A DNA stretch of 64,000 nt from assembly GCA_039621445.1 (NCBI GenBank), contig CP154954.1, positions 9,550,634 to 9,614,633 of the forward strand. The letters are read 5' to 3'. The notes below the pieces were generated by a model. That model saw nothing but the letters and a program-made list of their open reading frames with translations. It ran no database searches and was not told where the DNA came from. Shown here piece by piece: positions 9,736 to 20,648 of this stretch. The stretch is from Euglena gracilis. Its lineage: Eukaryota > Euglenida > Euglenophyceae > Euglenales. Position 1 is the first letter of the stretch; each line of letters starts with the position of its first letter. A program made the position numbers and the translations under genes.

Positions 9736-10747
9736 CTGGAAATGGGTGGGCGGGAGACCGCCGTCGGTGCAGGGAGGGCGAGAGGAGGGCAGGGGACTGG
9801 GGCCAGAACCTGCCTTTGGCAAAGAGTTCTTCCATGCCAGGGATGGGGAATGAAGATAGACAGGCAGAAATCACAGACTGCAAACACACATGAGGTGAGG
9901 TTTGCATGCATGGGTGTATGTGCTCGCGGATGCATGTGCACATGTGCATACCCATGTGCACATATTTGGACATACGTGCCAGAATCGGAGGTGTGCTGGC
10001 ACTTCTCTGTGGCATATGCATACCAAATGAAAACTCAGTGACAAATACACAGGCAATAATCCCCCCGATGCCCAAAAATACGACGAGAGAACACTTGCAT
10101 TTGTAAATTAAATTGGCCTTTGCAAGACGCCGGACTCAAAAACGTTCCGTGGGGGAATGCTGCATGATTATTCAGAAGCAGCTTGGCAGGTTTGAACTGA
10201 AAGGAAGGGAGAAATGCTGTCATCGACGCAAGGGAAAAGGTCCTGGGCGAGAGTCCGTGTGCGAGAGCCTCGAAAGGGTGTCGCAGTTGTCCAGACGGGG
10301 AGTTTGAGCTGGGGATTCGGTTGGAGTCTGGGACTTCAGTTGTGACACCCGCCTCTCCACCATAGATCCACTTGGTGGCCCCTGGGGGCACTTTTGCCCG
10401 ACCCAAACCCACCCACTTTTTGGAAAACCCACTCACCCACAACCCCCCCCCCCGGGTCAACCACCCACCCACCCACCCACCCAAAACCCGGCCAAAATCG
10501 GTCGAAAACGCTGAATTTTGCTAGTTTTTATGACATCCGCATGTTTTTCACACCCGTAGACACTAATCCGGCCGGCACGCTCGAATAACTATCCCAGAGA
10601 ACACAATGAGAACCCCCGATGGGTTTCCAGTTTCAGGGCCGTATGACCCTTTCCCTTGGGTCCGAGTGGGCAGGCCTTTGGGTACCCACATTTGGGGTCC
10701 CAGAGGACCCATCCAGATTCTTTCAAATTTTGCTAGTTTTATGAAAA
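9736..10747. other. Intron-like stretch, nothing certain
   Basis: 9900-9990 is a purine/pyrimidine-alternating GCATGTGCA-type tract. 10,390-10,490 is C-rich with CCCACCCA repeats and a C10 run. TTTTGCTAGTTTTTATGA at about 10,514-10,532 recurs almost exactly at about 10,727-10,743. No exon could be supported. Confidence 0.5.
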
Positions 10748-11119
10748 TTACGCCGCTGCGGTCAACCAGGTGTTAAATGAATCCATGCTCTCCACTGCCT
10801 CTGTGGAAACTTTAGGGACGGGGCTGAACTCGCATCTCTTGAGGTGTGATGAGTACCTCGGACACGAAGAAGGAATAATGTGACGATCCTGTGTGCTGGG
10901 TTGGAAAACAAAAACCTCTGAAGGAACGGGAAATGGTTTGAAAATCATCGGACGCACATCAGCCAGCGGCACGTAACATCCGGTGGGGAAGTCCACAAAC
11001 ATGAGCAGAAAATCAAAAAATACAAAGCCTTGGGGAACTGGATTTTGCAACACCTTCATTGAGTGGCAGTTAGACATCTGACTTTGGACGCTCACCCCCA
11101 AACGGACCAAACAAAACAT
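10748..11119 (-). CDS. Candidate exon between P1 exons H and K
   Basis: A minus-strand frame of about 120 codons includes NPVPQGFVFFDFLLMFVDF and ends VESMDSFNTWLTAAA before TAA, or before a possible donor GTAATT. It reads like globular protein, lies in the expected strand and interval of P1, and has no low-complexity sequence. No counterpart was found in copy 2, and its edges are not defined, so it stays a candidate. The hydrophobic stretch FVFFDFLLMFVDF could be a membrane or core strand. Confidence 0.35.
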   Translation of the reverse strand: MFCLVRLGVSVQSQMSNCHSMKVLQNPVPQGFVFFDFLLMFVDFPTGCYVPLADVRPMIFKPFPVPSEVFVFQPSTQDRHIIPSSCPRYSSHLKRCEFSPVPKVSTEAVESMDSFNTWLTAAA

Positions 11120-11158
11120 GCGATCAGTTGCATGTACATCATGTGTGAGAGTTCAAGC

Positions 11159-11216
11159 GGCCCACGCGCAACCGACCAGCTCCTGCATTGTGACGTTGGC
11201 GGGAACATACGTATTG
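11159..11216 (-). CDS. P1 exon H (unrecognised protein, copy 1)
   Basis: The frame reads NTYVPANVTMQELVGCAWA. It matches exon H of copy 2 (FHPSNVAVPELVALAWAV): PxNVxxxELVxxAWA is shared, about half of 18 residues. Both exons enter in the same phase after AG-C and leave in phase 0 right after GCG TGG GCC. Here the donor is GC (GCTTGA at 11,153-11,158); in copy 2 it is GT. This aligned GT/GC switch supports a real splice site. Confidence 0.55.
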
Positions 11217-11983
11217 CTCACCGAGCCCGGTTGGGCCGCCAGTCAACGTTCTCGGGAAGGTCAGTCACTTTGGGTCTCCCCCACCAGGCTGAATTCAACC
11301 AACCCCTGGTGGGTCTGAGGGTGCCGTGGAGTGCCTGGTCGTGGGCAGAGTTTCAACCAAAAAGAGCCATTGCTGAAATTCCGGCGCCTTCGGCAAGCGC
11401 CCGGGGGCTTTTGCCATAGTGTCCCACCCACCACTCAACAGCCACCGCCTCAAGTCAGCCCCCCCCCCTGGTGGGTTAGCCACACCCTAAACTTCAGCCT
11501 GTCGATGTGGTCACCACTGCCACTCCGGGGGAACGACCCCCCGCAAAGGGCTCACCCAGGGAGAGACTTCAAGGAATGGAGGGTGTTGCCGTTGCATAGA
11601 GAGAGCCACAGGCTGAGCAACAGGACGGTTGGGAGTGAAAATGAACTGCGGCCGGGCGGCTGGCGGATCCGTCTGCTGGGGTTCGGCCAAGACTTGCACA
11701 CTGTGGGCTGAGAGGAGTCCAGCCATGAAAGTGCGGCATGAAAGCGTATTGAAATGGAATCATGAGGAGATCCATGCAAGTACCTGTGCGCCGGCAAGCA
11801 CGCCAATATTGACTGGCCAAATGTCCACAGTGGCAGCGATACAGTGATAATATTTGCACACCATCATCTGGCGCCATTTAAAACTCAAGGTTTTTTGGCA
11901 CAGTGGACAGTTGACCCCCTCACCGTCAACTATTCAATCCAAATTGCGGAGTTCAGCGGGCCACTTTGGTGGAAAGCCCCAGC
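11217..11983. other. P1 intron region between exons A and H
   Basis: Mostly single-copy sequence of ordinary complexity with a C-run at 11,460. A minus-strand frame from 11,726 to 11,511 (PQFIFTPNRPVAQPVAL) is open. It could be an extra exon bridging exon A (ends phase 1) and exon H (starts phase 2), which cannot be joined directly. No match in copy 2 was seen. Confidence 0.35.
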
Positions 11984-12089
11984 CAAATCGATGCAGCCGC
12001 CATTGCCGAAGCGCTTGGCGGTACTCAGTGTGCCTCTCCCGGTACAGTGCCCGAACAGTCCCCTCCTTCAACTCGGCTGCAGGACACCG
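11984..12089 (-). CDS. P1 exon A (unrecognised helical protein, copy 1)
   Basis: The exon starts after a pyrimidine-rich acceptor (CTCCCCCCAG) and reads RCPAAELKEGTVRALY, then RERHTEYRQALRQWR. About 20 of 31 residues are identical to exon A of copy 2, with ELKEGTV and LYRERH unchanged. The charge pattern predicts long alpha helices with spaced Trp. The exon is 106 bases, phase 0 to phase 1, the same as its partner (103 bases). The donor here is GC (GCTGGG) where copy 2 has GT. Protein conservation beside unrelated introns argues for selection on coding. No family is recognised. Confidence 0.65.
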
Positions 12090-13120
12090 CTGGGGGGAGG
12101 GGGGAGTCTCCAAAAGTGCCTCAAGCTCTGGAATTGAAACTCAAAATTATTCCATTTTACTTACTTGTCCCTTTTATTTTGTCCTTTGGCACAAACCAGT
12201 CAACCAGCTCAACCAGAGACAAAGTAAACTATTAATATCGTGTCATATATATAGTATGAATTTATTTATGTATATTTTATTTATATATTTATTTGAACTA
12301 TAATATTATATATAAAATATATAAATATATATATCGCAAAAATATGGTGGTGTTCTCAATCCAGCAGTTGCCTGGCCATCGGGGACAATGGAAGGACGCA
12401 GCTAGGTTGCTTCTTTCAAACAACAGCCCCGAAAACGTGCGCAAGGATGGGGGACAAAGCGACACAAAAGAATTAAAGGGGGGCGAAAGGAGTTCTGCTG
12501 GGACGTTCCGTTGGGCGTGTGTTGGGACAGGAATGTACAAACATATATGCATGCATATATAGGGGTTTTGAAACACAATTCTCTACAGTTCTCTTTTTTT
12601 AGTTTTTTCTGGGATATTTTTGGAAGGGGTTTCAAAGATTGGAGAGGGGGCTTTTAAGGGGTGTATGCCCCAGCTTTCTCGGATTTTCAACAAATGTCCG
12701 GGACTTGTTTTCGAGTTTTTGGTGACGTACCAATTCAAAAAAATATTATTTGTTGATCAAAACAGAAAGAAAAAAAAAGCGAAGACCTTCCACAAGCAAA
12801 AAACAAAGGTGAAAAGGAGATTCTTATGTCCAAATCATTTGAACTTGAAAAAAGCCAGAGGGAAAACAACAAAAGACCAAAACAGACAAAAAATGCAAAA
12901 AAAAATGTGTCCATGCCGCATCTGTGTATTGCCGCATTCACAGTGTGAAAAAAATGCTCACCTCTGAGAGGCCGAAAGAAGCTTTTTTCTCATAAAAGCA
13001 CAACCTCATTTCCATTAAGGTGTGCCTTTGTCAACGCATGTGGTTATCCAAAGAAAGCCAATGTGCACAGTACACAGGACTACTTTAAAAAAAGCATGCA
13101 GCCCAGACGAAACGCCATAC
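12090..13120. other. P1 intron region, A/T-rich
   Basis: 12,230-12,350 is TATA/ATAA-rich. 12,590-12,990 is rich in short A and T runs with no conserved frame. One stretch, 12,360-12,540, has balanced composition and is open on both strands. No exon can be supported. Confidence 0.5.
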
Positions 13121-13217
13121 GACGCCGCTGGCCCGCCCTGACAGGGGACAGCCCCGCCTCTCGGATCTGAGCTTCGCGGATCCGCCAGCTGTCCAACACG
13201 GCGGCGATGCAATGATT
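13121..13217 (-). CDS. P1 exon B (unrecognised helical protein, copy 1)
   Basis: The frame reads NHCIAAVLDSWRIREAQ, then IREAGLSPVRAGQRR. It matches exon B of copy 2 at about 18 of 32 positions (IAAVL..W...EAQ.R.AGL.P.RAG.R). The exon ends in phase 1 at a GTATGG donor; the partner ends at the same codon position with a GC donor. The acceptor AG after GGGCGA is plausible but not pyrimidine-rich. Helix-forming composition with Trp and Arg spacing resembles that of exon A. Confidence 0.6.
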
Positions 13218-13283
13218 CTTCGCCCTCAGGTACGAGTTTGCCGGCAACATCCTGCTCCCTTCATTGGCAAAAGCGGGCGGCAT

Positions 13284-13499
13284 TTATCCCAACCCGTCGG
13301 TATTGTGTCCACGTTGCATCAATTCCTCAGGGGAGTTGGGATGAATGACTCCGTATGTAAAATTTGGGTATCTCGAAACCACAGCTGAAAGCTCACAATC
13401 CTTTGCCGAATCTGGGGACTTGGTGCCCCCCTGCCCAGAGTCGGCAGCATACTCGTGAAGGAGCTCCATCAGAAGAGATGTGGTGCAGGTGCTGTGCAT
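13284..13499 (-). CDS. Candidate exon between P1 exons C and B
   Basis: An open minus-strand frame reads LLMELLHEYAADSGQ, then SRYPNFTYGVIHPNSPEEL, then stops just upstream of exon B's frame. Residue composition is protein-like and not repetitive. It is on the right strand and in the right interval, but copy 2 shows no convincing counterpart and splice sites are not fixed. Confidence 0.35.
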   Translation of the reverse strand: MHSTCTTSLLMELLHEYAADSGQGGTKSPDSAKDCELSAVVSRYPNFTYGVIHPNSPEELMQRGHNTDGLG

Positions 13500-15100
13500 C
13501 CGTGGCAGGCCGACTCCCGGGAAAAAAAAAACAAAAAGAGTGAGTTGGCGGTGAGAATTGTTTCAGCCGTCAAAAAACTCAAATTGCAAAAAAAATTGCT
13601 TGTGCCCATGCAGTCACGATATGCTTTCGTCAACTGGCATCGCTGAAGCAGTCTATATTTGTTCATCTTTTCATTGTGAACGCTCCTTTCTATCGTCCTC
13701 CCACTGCGCTTTGATTCCTTTCAATGTGAACTTTCAGGCAGTTGGCACTTTGGAGAGGGGTAGGCATTCATTGTTCGTTGTGTTTCTTTTCGGAGGGGGG
13801 TCGGAATAAATGGAGGGGAAGTTCAACTGCCATCTTCTGCCGAAAATGAGGGTGCTACGCCGCTGACGAGCCATCACATTGCACAATGACCCCCTAAAGA
13901 AGAAGGAAAAGAAGGGAAGTTGCTGTTTGAGGCGCCAAACCCTCACAAATTTGATTCCCTCCAGAAAAAAAAGGCACCAGAGCGTGCATCACCAGGGCCA
14001 ATAACATGAATGATGCACAAGATACGCTGCTCTTCTTTTACAACAACGCATGCAACAACACATTATCGCTTTCCTTTTGAAAAATGCTCGTGATGGCCAG
14101 AAAAAATATCCTATGCTGGTGCTGGTGGGCACGGTTTTGAATGTTGGGAGGTTGCCAACTGTTTTTGTCAGTTTGGGAGATTTAATTCAAGATGATTGGT
14201 TGGCAGCTTCCCCATTGGCAATCCAAGCGTTGGCAGCATTTCATCCACCAGGGAATTCTTCTGGAAGTTTTTGTTCCAGCCCCTATCCTAAAATTAGGCA
14301 ACCAGGATTTTTCTTAAGGACCCGGGGGTGCCCGCCCTAGAGGATCTTAGTGGGGGGGTCCAGGACCTCTTTCCCAACCAGCAGACACCAGCCAGGCTGT
14401 AGAACCAACCCGCGGGTTCGGGCCCGATGAAGCTGGCTTGTGTCAAAAAAATTTCACCACTGTCAAATTTTCACGGTCAAATTTTCACGGCTTTTAGCGC
14501 AAGGCGGTGAAGATCTTGACGGCAAAAAAAAAATTGGATTTTTGACAGGTTTGACGAATTTAACAAAATACTGAAATTTGGGGTTCGTTTGAGTTTGGGG
14601 TTCTTGCAGATCGATAAATGGTCACTTAAAGTGCTTATCTGTTTCACCAAAAGATCAAAACATGGTGGCAACACATTTTTGGGAGTCAAAATGTGTGCCT
14701 TCACATTTGCATTAAGAAAAAGAGTAAAAACCGTAGACATAGAGTGTTATTGGTTACAAAAAGCAGCTGCCAGTTGGTATTTTTGGCTACTTGTTCCCTT
14801 CATTCTACTTGCAGTTTAAAGAGGTTGCTTGAATTTGCATTTTGGACAGGTCCCATTCAGCAAATTGAACAGGTGAGGGATTCAGCTAACAGCACGTGGC
14901 GAATTAGTTATAGGCCGCAGGAGTATCAGCACACATCGAACCTTGGGCAGCAACCCCCCGCTCCCCTCTCACCCCACGATTTGTGGCACTTGACACCAAA
15001 TTAGCCGTAAGCCACTGCGCAAATGGCGCTGAGTACTTCACTTCTTCTGGTTCTGTGGCATATGGATCCATGCCCTGCCATTCACAAAACCTCCATTCAC
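13500..15100. other. P1 intron region, no supported exon
   Basis: Sequence of moderate complexity with short A runs. 14,280-14,430 contains a GACCC/GGGTC-rich dispersed motif and an inverted pair ACCCGCGGGT. 14,460-14,560 has a duplicated GTCAAATTTTCACGG. Nothing else stands out. Confidence 0.5.
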
Positions 15101-15529
15101 ACGGCCGACGGCGCAGCGGGAGGAGGGCGTCGGACACGTGCTTCCGCAGCACCGCGAGGGCTCGGCAGTACCGCCGAGCCCGCTTGGCCAGCGCGAAGCG
15201 CCTATGGTCATCCAGGATCCCACACCCAGTCACGCCCCAGTCACGCCCCAGTCACGCCCCAGTCACGCCCCAGTCACGCCCAGTCACGCCCCAGTCACGC
15301 CCCAGTCACGCCCCAGTCACGCCCAGTCACGCCCCAGTCACGCCCAGTCACGCCCCAGTCACGCCCCAGTCACGCCCCAGTCACGCCCCAGTCACACCAC
15401 AATCAGTTCATAGGTGCTTGGCCAGCACGAAGGTGCGGCTCCCAGCTGTCAGGAGGAGGGCCTCCGCCACGATGTCCACCACAGCGTTGAGCCGGGGCCC
15501 GTACGGCGGCCCGGCAGGCGGCCGCCCAC
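15101..15529 (-). pseudogene. P1 exon C, split by a minisatellite insertion
   Basis: The 5' part reads LNAVVDIVAEALLLTAGSRT then FVLAK; the 3' part reads FALAKRARRYCRALAVLRKH. Removing one copy of the 16-bp direct repeat and the array between them restores a frame that matches exon C of copy 2 at about 26 of 48 residues. Immediately after the first repeat copy the frame meets TGA. So the exon is broken unless the insert is spliced out, and no GT/GC...AG pair at matching repeat positions allows that simply. The 3' edge falls at GTGAAT (15,095-15,100), as in copy 2. The acceptor near 15,530 is tentative. Confidence 0.55.
15198..15415. repeat. 11-bp minisatellite (CAGTCACGCCC) inserted in P1 exon C
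   Basis: About sixteen units of CAGTCACGCCC(C), a few one base short, fill 15,228-15,400. The insert is bracketed by GCTTGGCCAGC(G/A)CGAA at 15,182-15,197 and 15,416-15,431, which differ at one base. That looks like a duplicated insertion site or a repeat-born expansion. Confidence 0.9.
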
Positions 15530-15811
15530 CTGATGGGCCCATGGGGTGTTTTGGGGTCCCCCCGGTCAAAAGAAAGACCCCCCCAAAGAATAATGCCGGC
15601 ACCTCCAGGAAAAAAACAGCGCCCCCCCCCCCTCCGGGGTGATTAGGCGGGGCTGGAGTGACCCGTGTGGAAAGTCAACGTGGGCCAACCAAAATTAAGA
15701 AAACGCCTTTTTTTGCTTAAAATGAAAGTTGGATGGCGGAAAGCGGCCGTCCAATGAGACCGCTGGAGTTAACTGGAAGCGAGCGGCAATCTGGCCGGGG
15801 GGTCTCGGAGC

Positions 15812-15896
15812 CGGTGCGCGGCGGTGAACTGGGCGTACGTCGCGAGGAAGGCCACCCGCGGGTTGGCCCCGTGTCCTTCTTCGCCGAAGAGGGCAG
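15812..15896 (-). CDS. Candidate P1 exon L, upstream of exon C
   Basis: The frame reads ALFGEEGHGANPRVAFLATY, then AQFTAAHR. Third positions are strongly G/C, as in the supported P1 exons and unlike the flanks. The acceptor AG follows CCCCTCTGCCA; a GC donor (GCTCCG) ends the stretch. No partner was seen upstream of copy 2 exon C inside the window. This is inferred from composition, strand and order only. Confidence 0.4.
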
Positions 15897-16757
15897 CTTG
15901 GCAGAGGGGCGGAGAAGCTCTGGGGTGCAGCTTCTCTCCTTTATGAAAGGCATACCATGTGCAAAAAAAAACTTGTCTGAAGTGACATGGGGACGGTGTT
16001 GACCATGGTGGGTCAACAGGAACGATAAATGCTGGTGTCATACTTAGTTTAATGGCACTCAAGACGACACACAAATGGAAAAAATGGACAAATGGGTAAA
16101 CCAAAAATAATGTGAAATATTGCACACAGAATATGATGCAAGAACATTGATATTTGCATAAAATAACCGAGCTAATCTCGTGATTGCGAGTTCTTGGGAA
16201 AACTGGAAATAAAGATTCAGCCAGGGAATTCCTTGCGGGAGTCCCGAGGGCTGGCTGGAAAAAGGTGCTGGCTAGAACTCCTCCCCCCCCCCAGAATAGG
16301 TGGGGTCCAGGGGGGGGTCCTGGCTGCTGGGCTGGTCCCAGTTGCCACCCAAAAACAGCTATATCCAGCTGCGTTGGATTTTTTTAGACGAATCAGCCAA
16401 AAAATTCAATCCTAATGAAACATATCGGTAAGTGTTTGAACAGCTTCTTTAAAATAAAACACATCTGTTTCTGATTTTGGATTAATATGCATTCATTCAT
16501 ATGGATTCATTCATTTGTAGTTGGTGCTGTGGTATGTGGACTGTTTCAGCCACTGCAGGTTCATACATGGGTATACACGTTTGGCAATTTTGATGTGTGT
16601 TTGTGTGTGTGTGTGTGTGGCTGTTTGCAAAAAAAAAAAGATGCGGATTGGCCCTTCGGCAGCACGAATTCGCATACCAACTCTTCAACGCTTTCCCGGC
16701 AACCTTTGCAGGAATCCATTTCCGATTTGACATCTGACATCTGACATCTGACATCAC
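15897..16757. other. Non-coding stretch with a dispersed GGCTGG/CCCCCC repeat
   Basis: 16,200-16,350 contains the dispersed pattern GGCTGGAAAAAGGTGCTGGCT followed by C and G runs, also seen near 20,860, 21,140 and 45,290. 16,600-16,620 is a short GT run. The 8-base unit GACATCT(T/G) is repeated at about 16,728-16,756. Otherwise nothing. Confidence 0.5.
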
Positions 16758-16915
16758 CGCCACGAAAGTGCCGGCGGCGTGTGAACAGATGCCTGCCCGC
16801 CCGTTGCCATCCCAGCCCCTGCCGGGCGGCGCAGAGCGACGCCCACTGCGGCGAGGCGGCAAGGCGGCCCCGGGGCATGGCCCGCCGCCGCTCATCGGCC
16901 CCGGGGGGGCATGGC
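16758..16915 (-). CDS. Candidate P1 exon M, upstream of exon L
   Basis: After acceptor CTGCCCCGCAG the minus strand reads PCPPGADERRRAMPRGRL, then PQWASLCAARQGLGWQRAG, and ends at a GTGATG donor. The exon is G+C-rich (high third-position G/C) inside A/T-rich microsatellite DNA. The Arg/Trp-rich helical look resembles exons A and B. There is no copy 2 partner in the window. The frame on the other strand is also open, so this stays tentative. Confidence 0.35.
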
Positions 16916-17040
16916 CTGCGGGGCAGGACGCACACACCGGCAGCCCCGCCTGGCGGACAACTTTGCCCAACCCCCGGCCATGGGTTGGGCTGTCGGCTGC
17001 TACGGGACGGCCTGGTTGGTGGTCGCCCCATTTTCCATCT

Positions 17041-17240
17041 TCCACACCTGTATATACAGACATATGTATACATATATACATATATATGTGTGTTTGTATA
17101 TATACATATATGTACATGTATATATATGTACGCATATGTATATATGCATGTATATGTGTGAACACATATATATACACACACATATGTATATAAATAGATA
17201 TACATATACAGGTATATATATATACGTATATATCTCTCTC
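17041..17240. repeat. TATACA/TATGTA microsatellite
   Basis: About 200 bases of alternating TATACATATA and GTATATA variants, with CACACATATG interruptions. Confidence 0.9.
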
Positions 17241-18299
17241 CCATCTTTCAGAGCACTGTGCAAGGTCAAAAGCGGCACCCAACGAATGATGGGAGTAAAG
17301 ACCTCCCCTCCCACTTGTAGGGTTGCTGGGACGCCGGTTCGATCCAGTCTCTGGGGTGACGGGTCAAAGTTTGGCGAAAGCAGCAGCGGAGCAATACCGC
17401 AGCACCAGAGTTGCCTGAGAACTTGTTATTGAATGGAGCACCAGAGCAGTGGGGGAAGCGCAACATTGGGCAAACGGAAACTTAAGACGCAAAAGCAGAG
17501 AATGAAAAAAAAATAATCTTTTTTTTGAATGCAGGAAAACCGTGGGGAGAGGGAGATCGCTGATTTTTTGGAGGAAAAACGCAACACCACCCAACGCAAA
17601 AGAACAGCTGATCCGGAAGGGTGCTGACGGAGCGAAGAGCCTTCACCGGTGACCCCTGCGTTTTCCTCCCAGCCTGCCAATTCCCTCTCGTGACACGTTT
17701 CCAGGGGCCGTGTTATGTCACTTCTGCGGTGTCCTGGAACGCTGGAAACCAACTCCAACTCCAACTCCACGGACAAGGGAGTGGCGTCCAAGTGGGGGAA
17801 AAAGTGGGGTACTCACAGCACGCCACTGAAAATTGCAGCACAAGTCCGGGGAGATACATGAAAGAGTCGGGCCATGAGCGGCCGACGAGCCCCCATCTGA
17901 GGGAGCTTTAAAACACCAGCCGAGTGCACATCACAGCTGCACCATCTGGGACGCCATGCCGACGCCCATCGTCTCAGCACTCGGCAGCACTCGGGCAGCT
18001 CGGCATGCATGACACAAAAAAAAATCGAAAAAAAAACTTTTGATTCAAGTACACACACGTGCACATCTTTAATTCTTTTTACCCTTGACCAAAGAGTCAA
18101 ACCCCACTGTCAGACAAACCCGACAAATGTCAGCAACAAACCCTTGATGTTTTTTAAATGGTCAACCAGAAAATCTGACTGGACTGATCGTCAGGGAACC
18201 AACTGCTCTCGGGCTCCAACCCCAAAGAGAGTTGGTGGTGGGGGTGTAGAATATATGCATATGCCTGTGTGTGTGTACAGATATACACACACACACACA
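17241..18299. other. No supported gene
   Basis: Balanced-composition DNA open on several frames (for example minus 17,791-17,426), but no frame is favoured and no copy elsewhere in the window. 18,215-18,300 leads into a short CA run. Confidence 0.4.
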
Positions 18300-18560
18300 C
18301 ACATCACTTACATAAGTACATACATATGAAAAGCAAAAACAACGAATTTTTTTTGCTTTTTGAATAACTTTTTCTGTGTGCGTTGTCAGGTCCCGAAAAC
18401 AACAAAAGTGTATTATATTAGGATAGGAGGACAAATGATGGTATAGGTCCCAGAACTCGACGAGACACCTAGGTATGGTGAACTGGTGGTACCCCCGGGG
18501 TCCCTTCCGACGGAAAAATTTTCGTCTCGGGGGCCATTTTGGGGTCAACAAATCGATCTT
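18300..18560 (+). repeat. Composite repeat body, copy 1
   Basis: Begins ATCACTTACATAAGTACATA, passes TTTTTGAATAACTTTTTCTG and GGATAGGAGGACAAATGATGG, and ends at GGGGGCCATTTTGGGGTCAA. The same ~260-bp body recurs at 47,945, 48,367 and 49,637, usually straight after a CATA array. No coding potential is conserved between copies. Confidence 0.85.
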
Positions 18561-18935
18561 TCCAAAATATCTCGAAACCCGTGGGGAATTGAAGGAAACA
18601 CCCCCCCCCATGCAAAATTGAAGCCCCTGGGACCCCCCAACCACTGGTGGAGACCCGGGGGTCCAGCTTGGCCCAGATACGGGCCGTCGAAGGTCCAAAA
18701 AAGGGGGCCCCAGGGGGGGGAGACAGGCAATTTTGGCCATTTTGGGGTCAAAAAATTGATTTTTTGAAAATTACCCAAAACGGATGGGGAACTGCACGGA
18801 CCCACCCAGGGACCCAAACCAACCACAGGGGACCCCCAAGTGGCTCGTATACACCCCACATACCCCCGGCCCCTCCGGACCGTTTTGGGGCCCGTACGAG
18901 ACCCCGTACCGAGCTTCGCAAAATGGGTACCCACA
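18545..18935 (+). repeat. 190-215-bp satellite, two units
   Basis: Each unit begins TTTCCAAAATATCTCGAAAC or a variant, passes GGGGAATTGAAGGAAACA and ends around GATACGGGCCGTCGAAGGTC. The second unit is diverged. Related units occur at 48.2-48.9 kb and, more diverged, at 50.9-52.5 kb. Confidence 0.8.
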
Positions 18936-18949
18936 TGAAATTTTTTAGC

Positions 18950-19778
18950 CTTAGTTTTGGCCCGGCCCGCCGGCCTGCCTGGCTGGGCCTCCGGGCAGCT
19001 GGCCGGGCCCGGCCGGGCCGTGCCGCCGGCCGTGCCGCCGGGCCGCCGGCCATGCCGGGCCGGGCCAGGCCGGGCCGTGCCGTCGGGCCGCCAGCCGTGC
19101 CGCTAGGCCGCCGGCCGGGCCGGGCCATGCCACCGGTCCCGCCGGCCATGCAGGGCCAGGCCGGGTCAGGCCATCGGGCCGCCGGCCGGGCCGTGCCGCC
19201 GGTCCCGCCGGCCGTGCCGGGCCGCCGGCCGGGCCAGGCCGGGTCAGGCGGCCGGCCGGGCCAGGCTGGGCCGTGCCGCCGGGCCGGGCTGGGCCGGGCC
19301 GCAGGGCCACCGGCTGGGCCGGGCCGGGCCGCGGCCATGCCGGGCCGGGCTGGGCCGTCCCGTGCCGCCGGGCCGCCAGCTGTGCCGCTGGGCCGCCGGC
19401 CGGGCCGGGCCATGCCGCCGGCCGTGCCGGGCCGGGCCGCGCCGAGCCAGGCCGCCGGGCTGTGACGCCGGGCCGGGCCGGGCTGTGACGCCGGGCGGGG
19501 CCGGGCCGGGCCGCTGGGCCGCCGGCCGGGCGGGACCGGGTCAGGCCGCCGGACCGCCGGCCGTGCCGGGCCGGGCCGGGCCGGGCCACCGGGCTGGGGC
19601 GGGCCGCCGAGCAGGCCGGGCCGGACCGCCGGCCGTGCCGGGCCGGGCCGGGCCGTGCCGCCGGGCCGTGCCGGGCCGCCGGCTGGGCCAGGCCGGGTCA
19701 GGTTGCCGGGCCGCCGGCTGTGCTGGGCCAGGCCGCTGGCCCACAGGCTGGGCCGGGCCAGGTCAGGCCACCGGGCAG
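18950..19778. repeat. GC-rich minisatellite of GCCGGGCC words
   Basis: More than 800 bases built almost only from GCCGGGCC, GGCCGTGCC and CCGCCGG words with irregular spacing. Frames on both strands stay open as Gly/Pro/Ala/Arg repeats; these are composition artefacts. Strong secondary structure is expected. Confidence 0.9.
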
Positions 19779-19784
19779 GCCATT

Positions 19785-19943
19785 AGCAAATCCATAATTC
19801 GAAAGGCTTTGTGCATTCGGCCTGAAAAGGAGATTGATGGGAAAATTGCGACCACATTGTGAGGATGTGACTCACCACGCTTTTGGGGGAGGGGGGGGTG
19901 AGCGAAGATCACGCGCGTAGCGAAGCCAGCGAAGACTTGTACA

Positions 19944-19948
<5 letters not shown>
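19785..19948 (+). repeat. Composite repeat head, copy 1
   Basis: Reads AAATCCATAATTCGAAAGGC, then AAGGAGATTGATGGGAAAAT and CACGCGCGTAGC(G/A)AAGC, ending ACTTGTA directly before a CATA array. A second copy with about ten differences lies at 49,228-49,393. Confidence 0.9.

Positions 19949-20648
<700 letters not shown>

Noticed and set aside
15228-15400. Regularly spaced 11-bp units, superficially CRISPR-like
   Set aside because: Units are contiguous without spacers; this is a minisatellite in a eukaryotic exon.
18748-19862. Gly/Pro/Ala/Arg-rich frames of 160-270 codons resembling collagen
   Set aside because: Both strands are open over the GCCGGGCC minisatellite; composition alone explains it and no Gly-X-Y periodicity holds.
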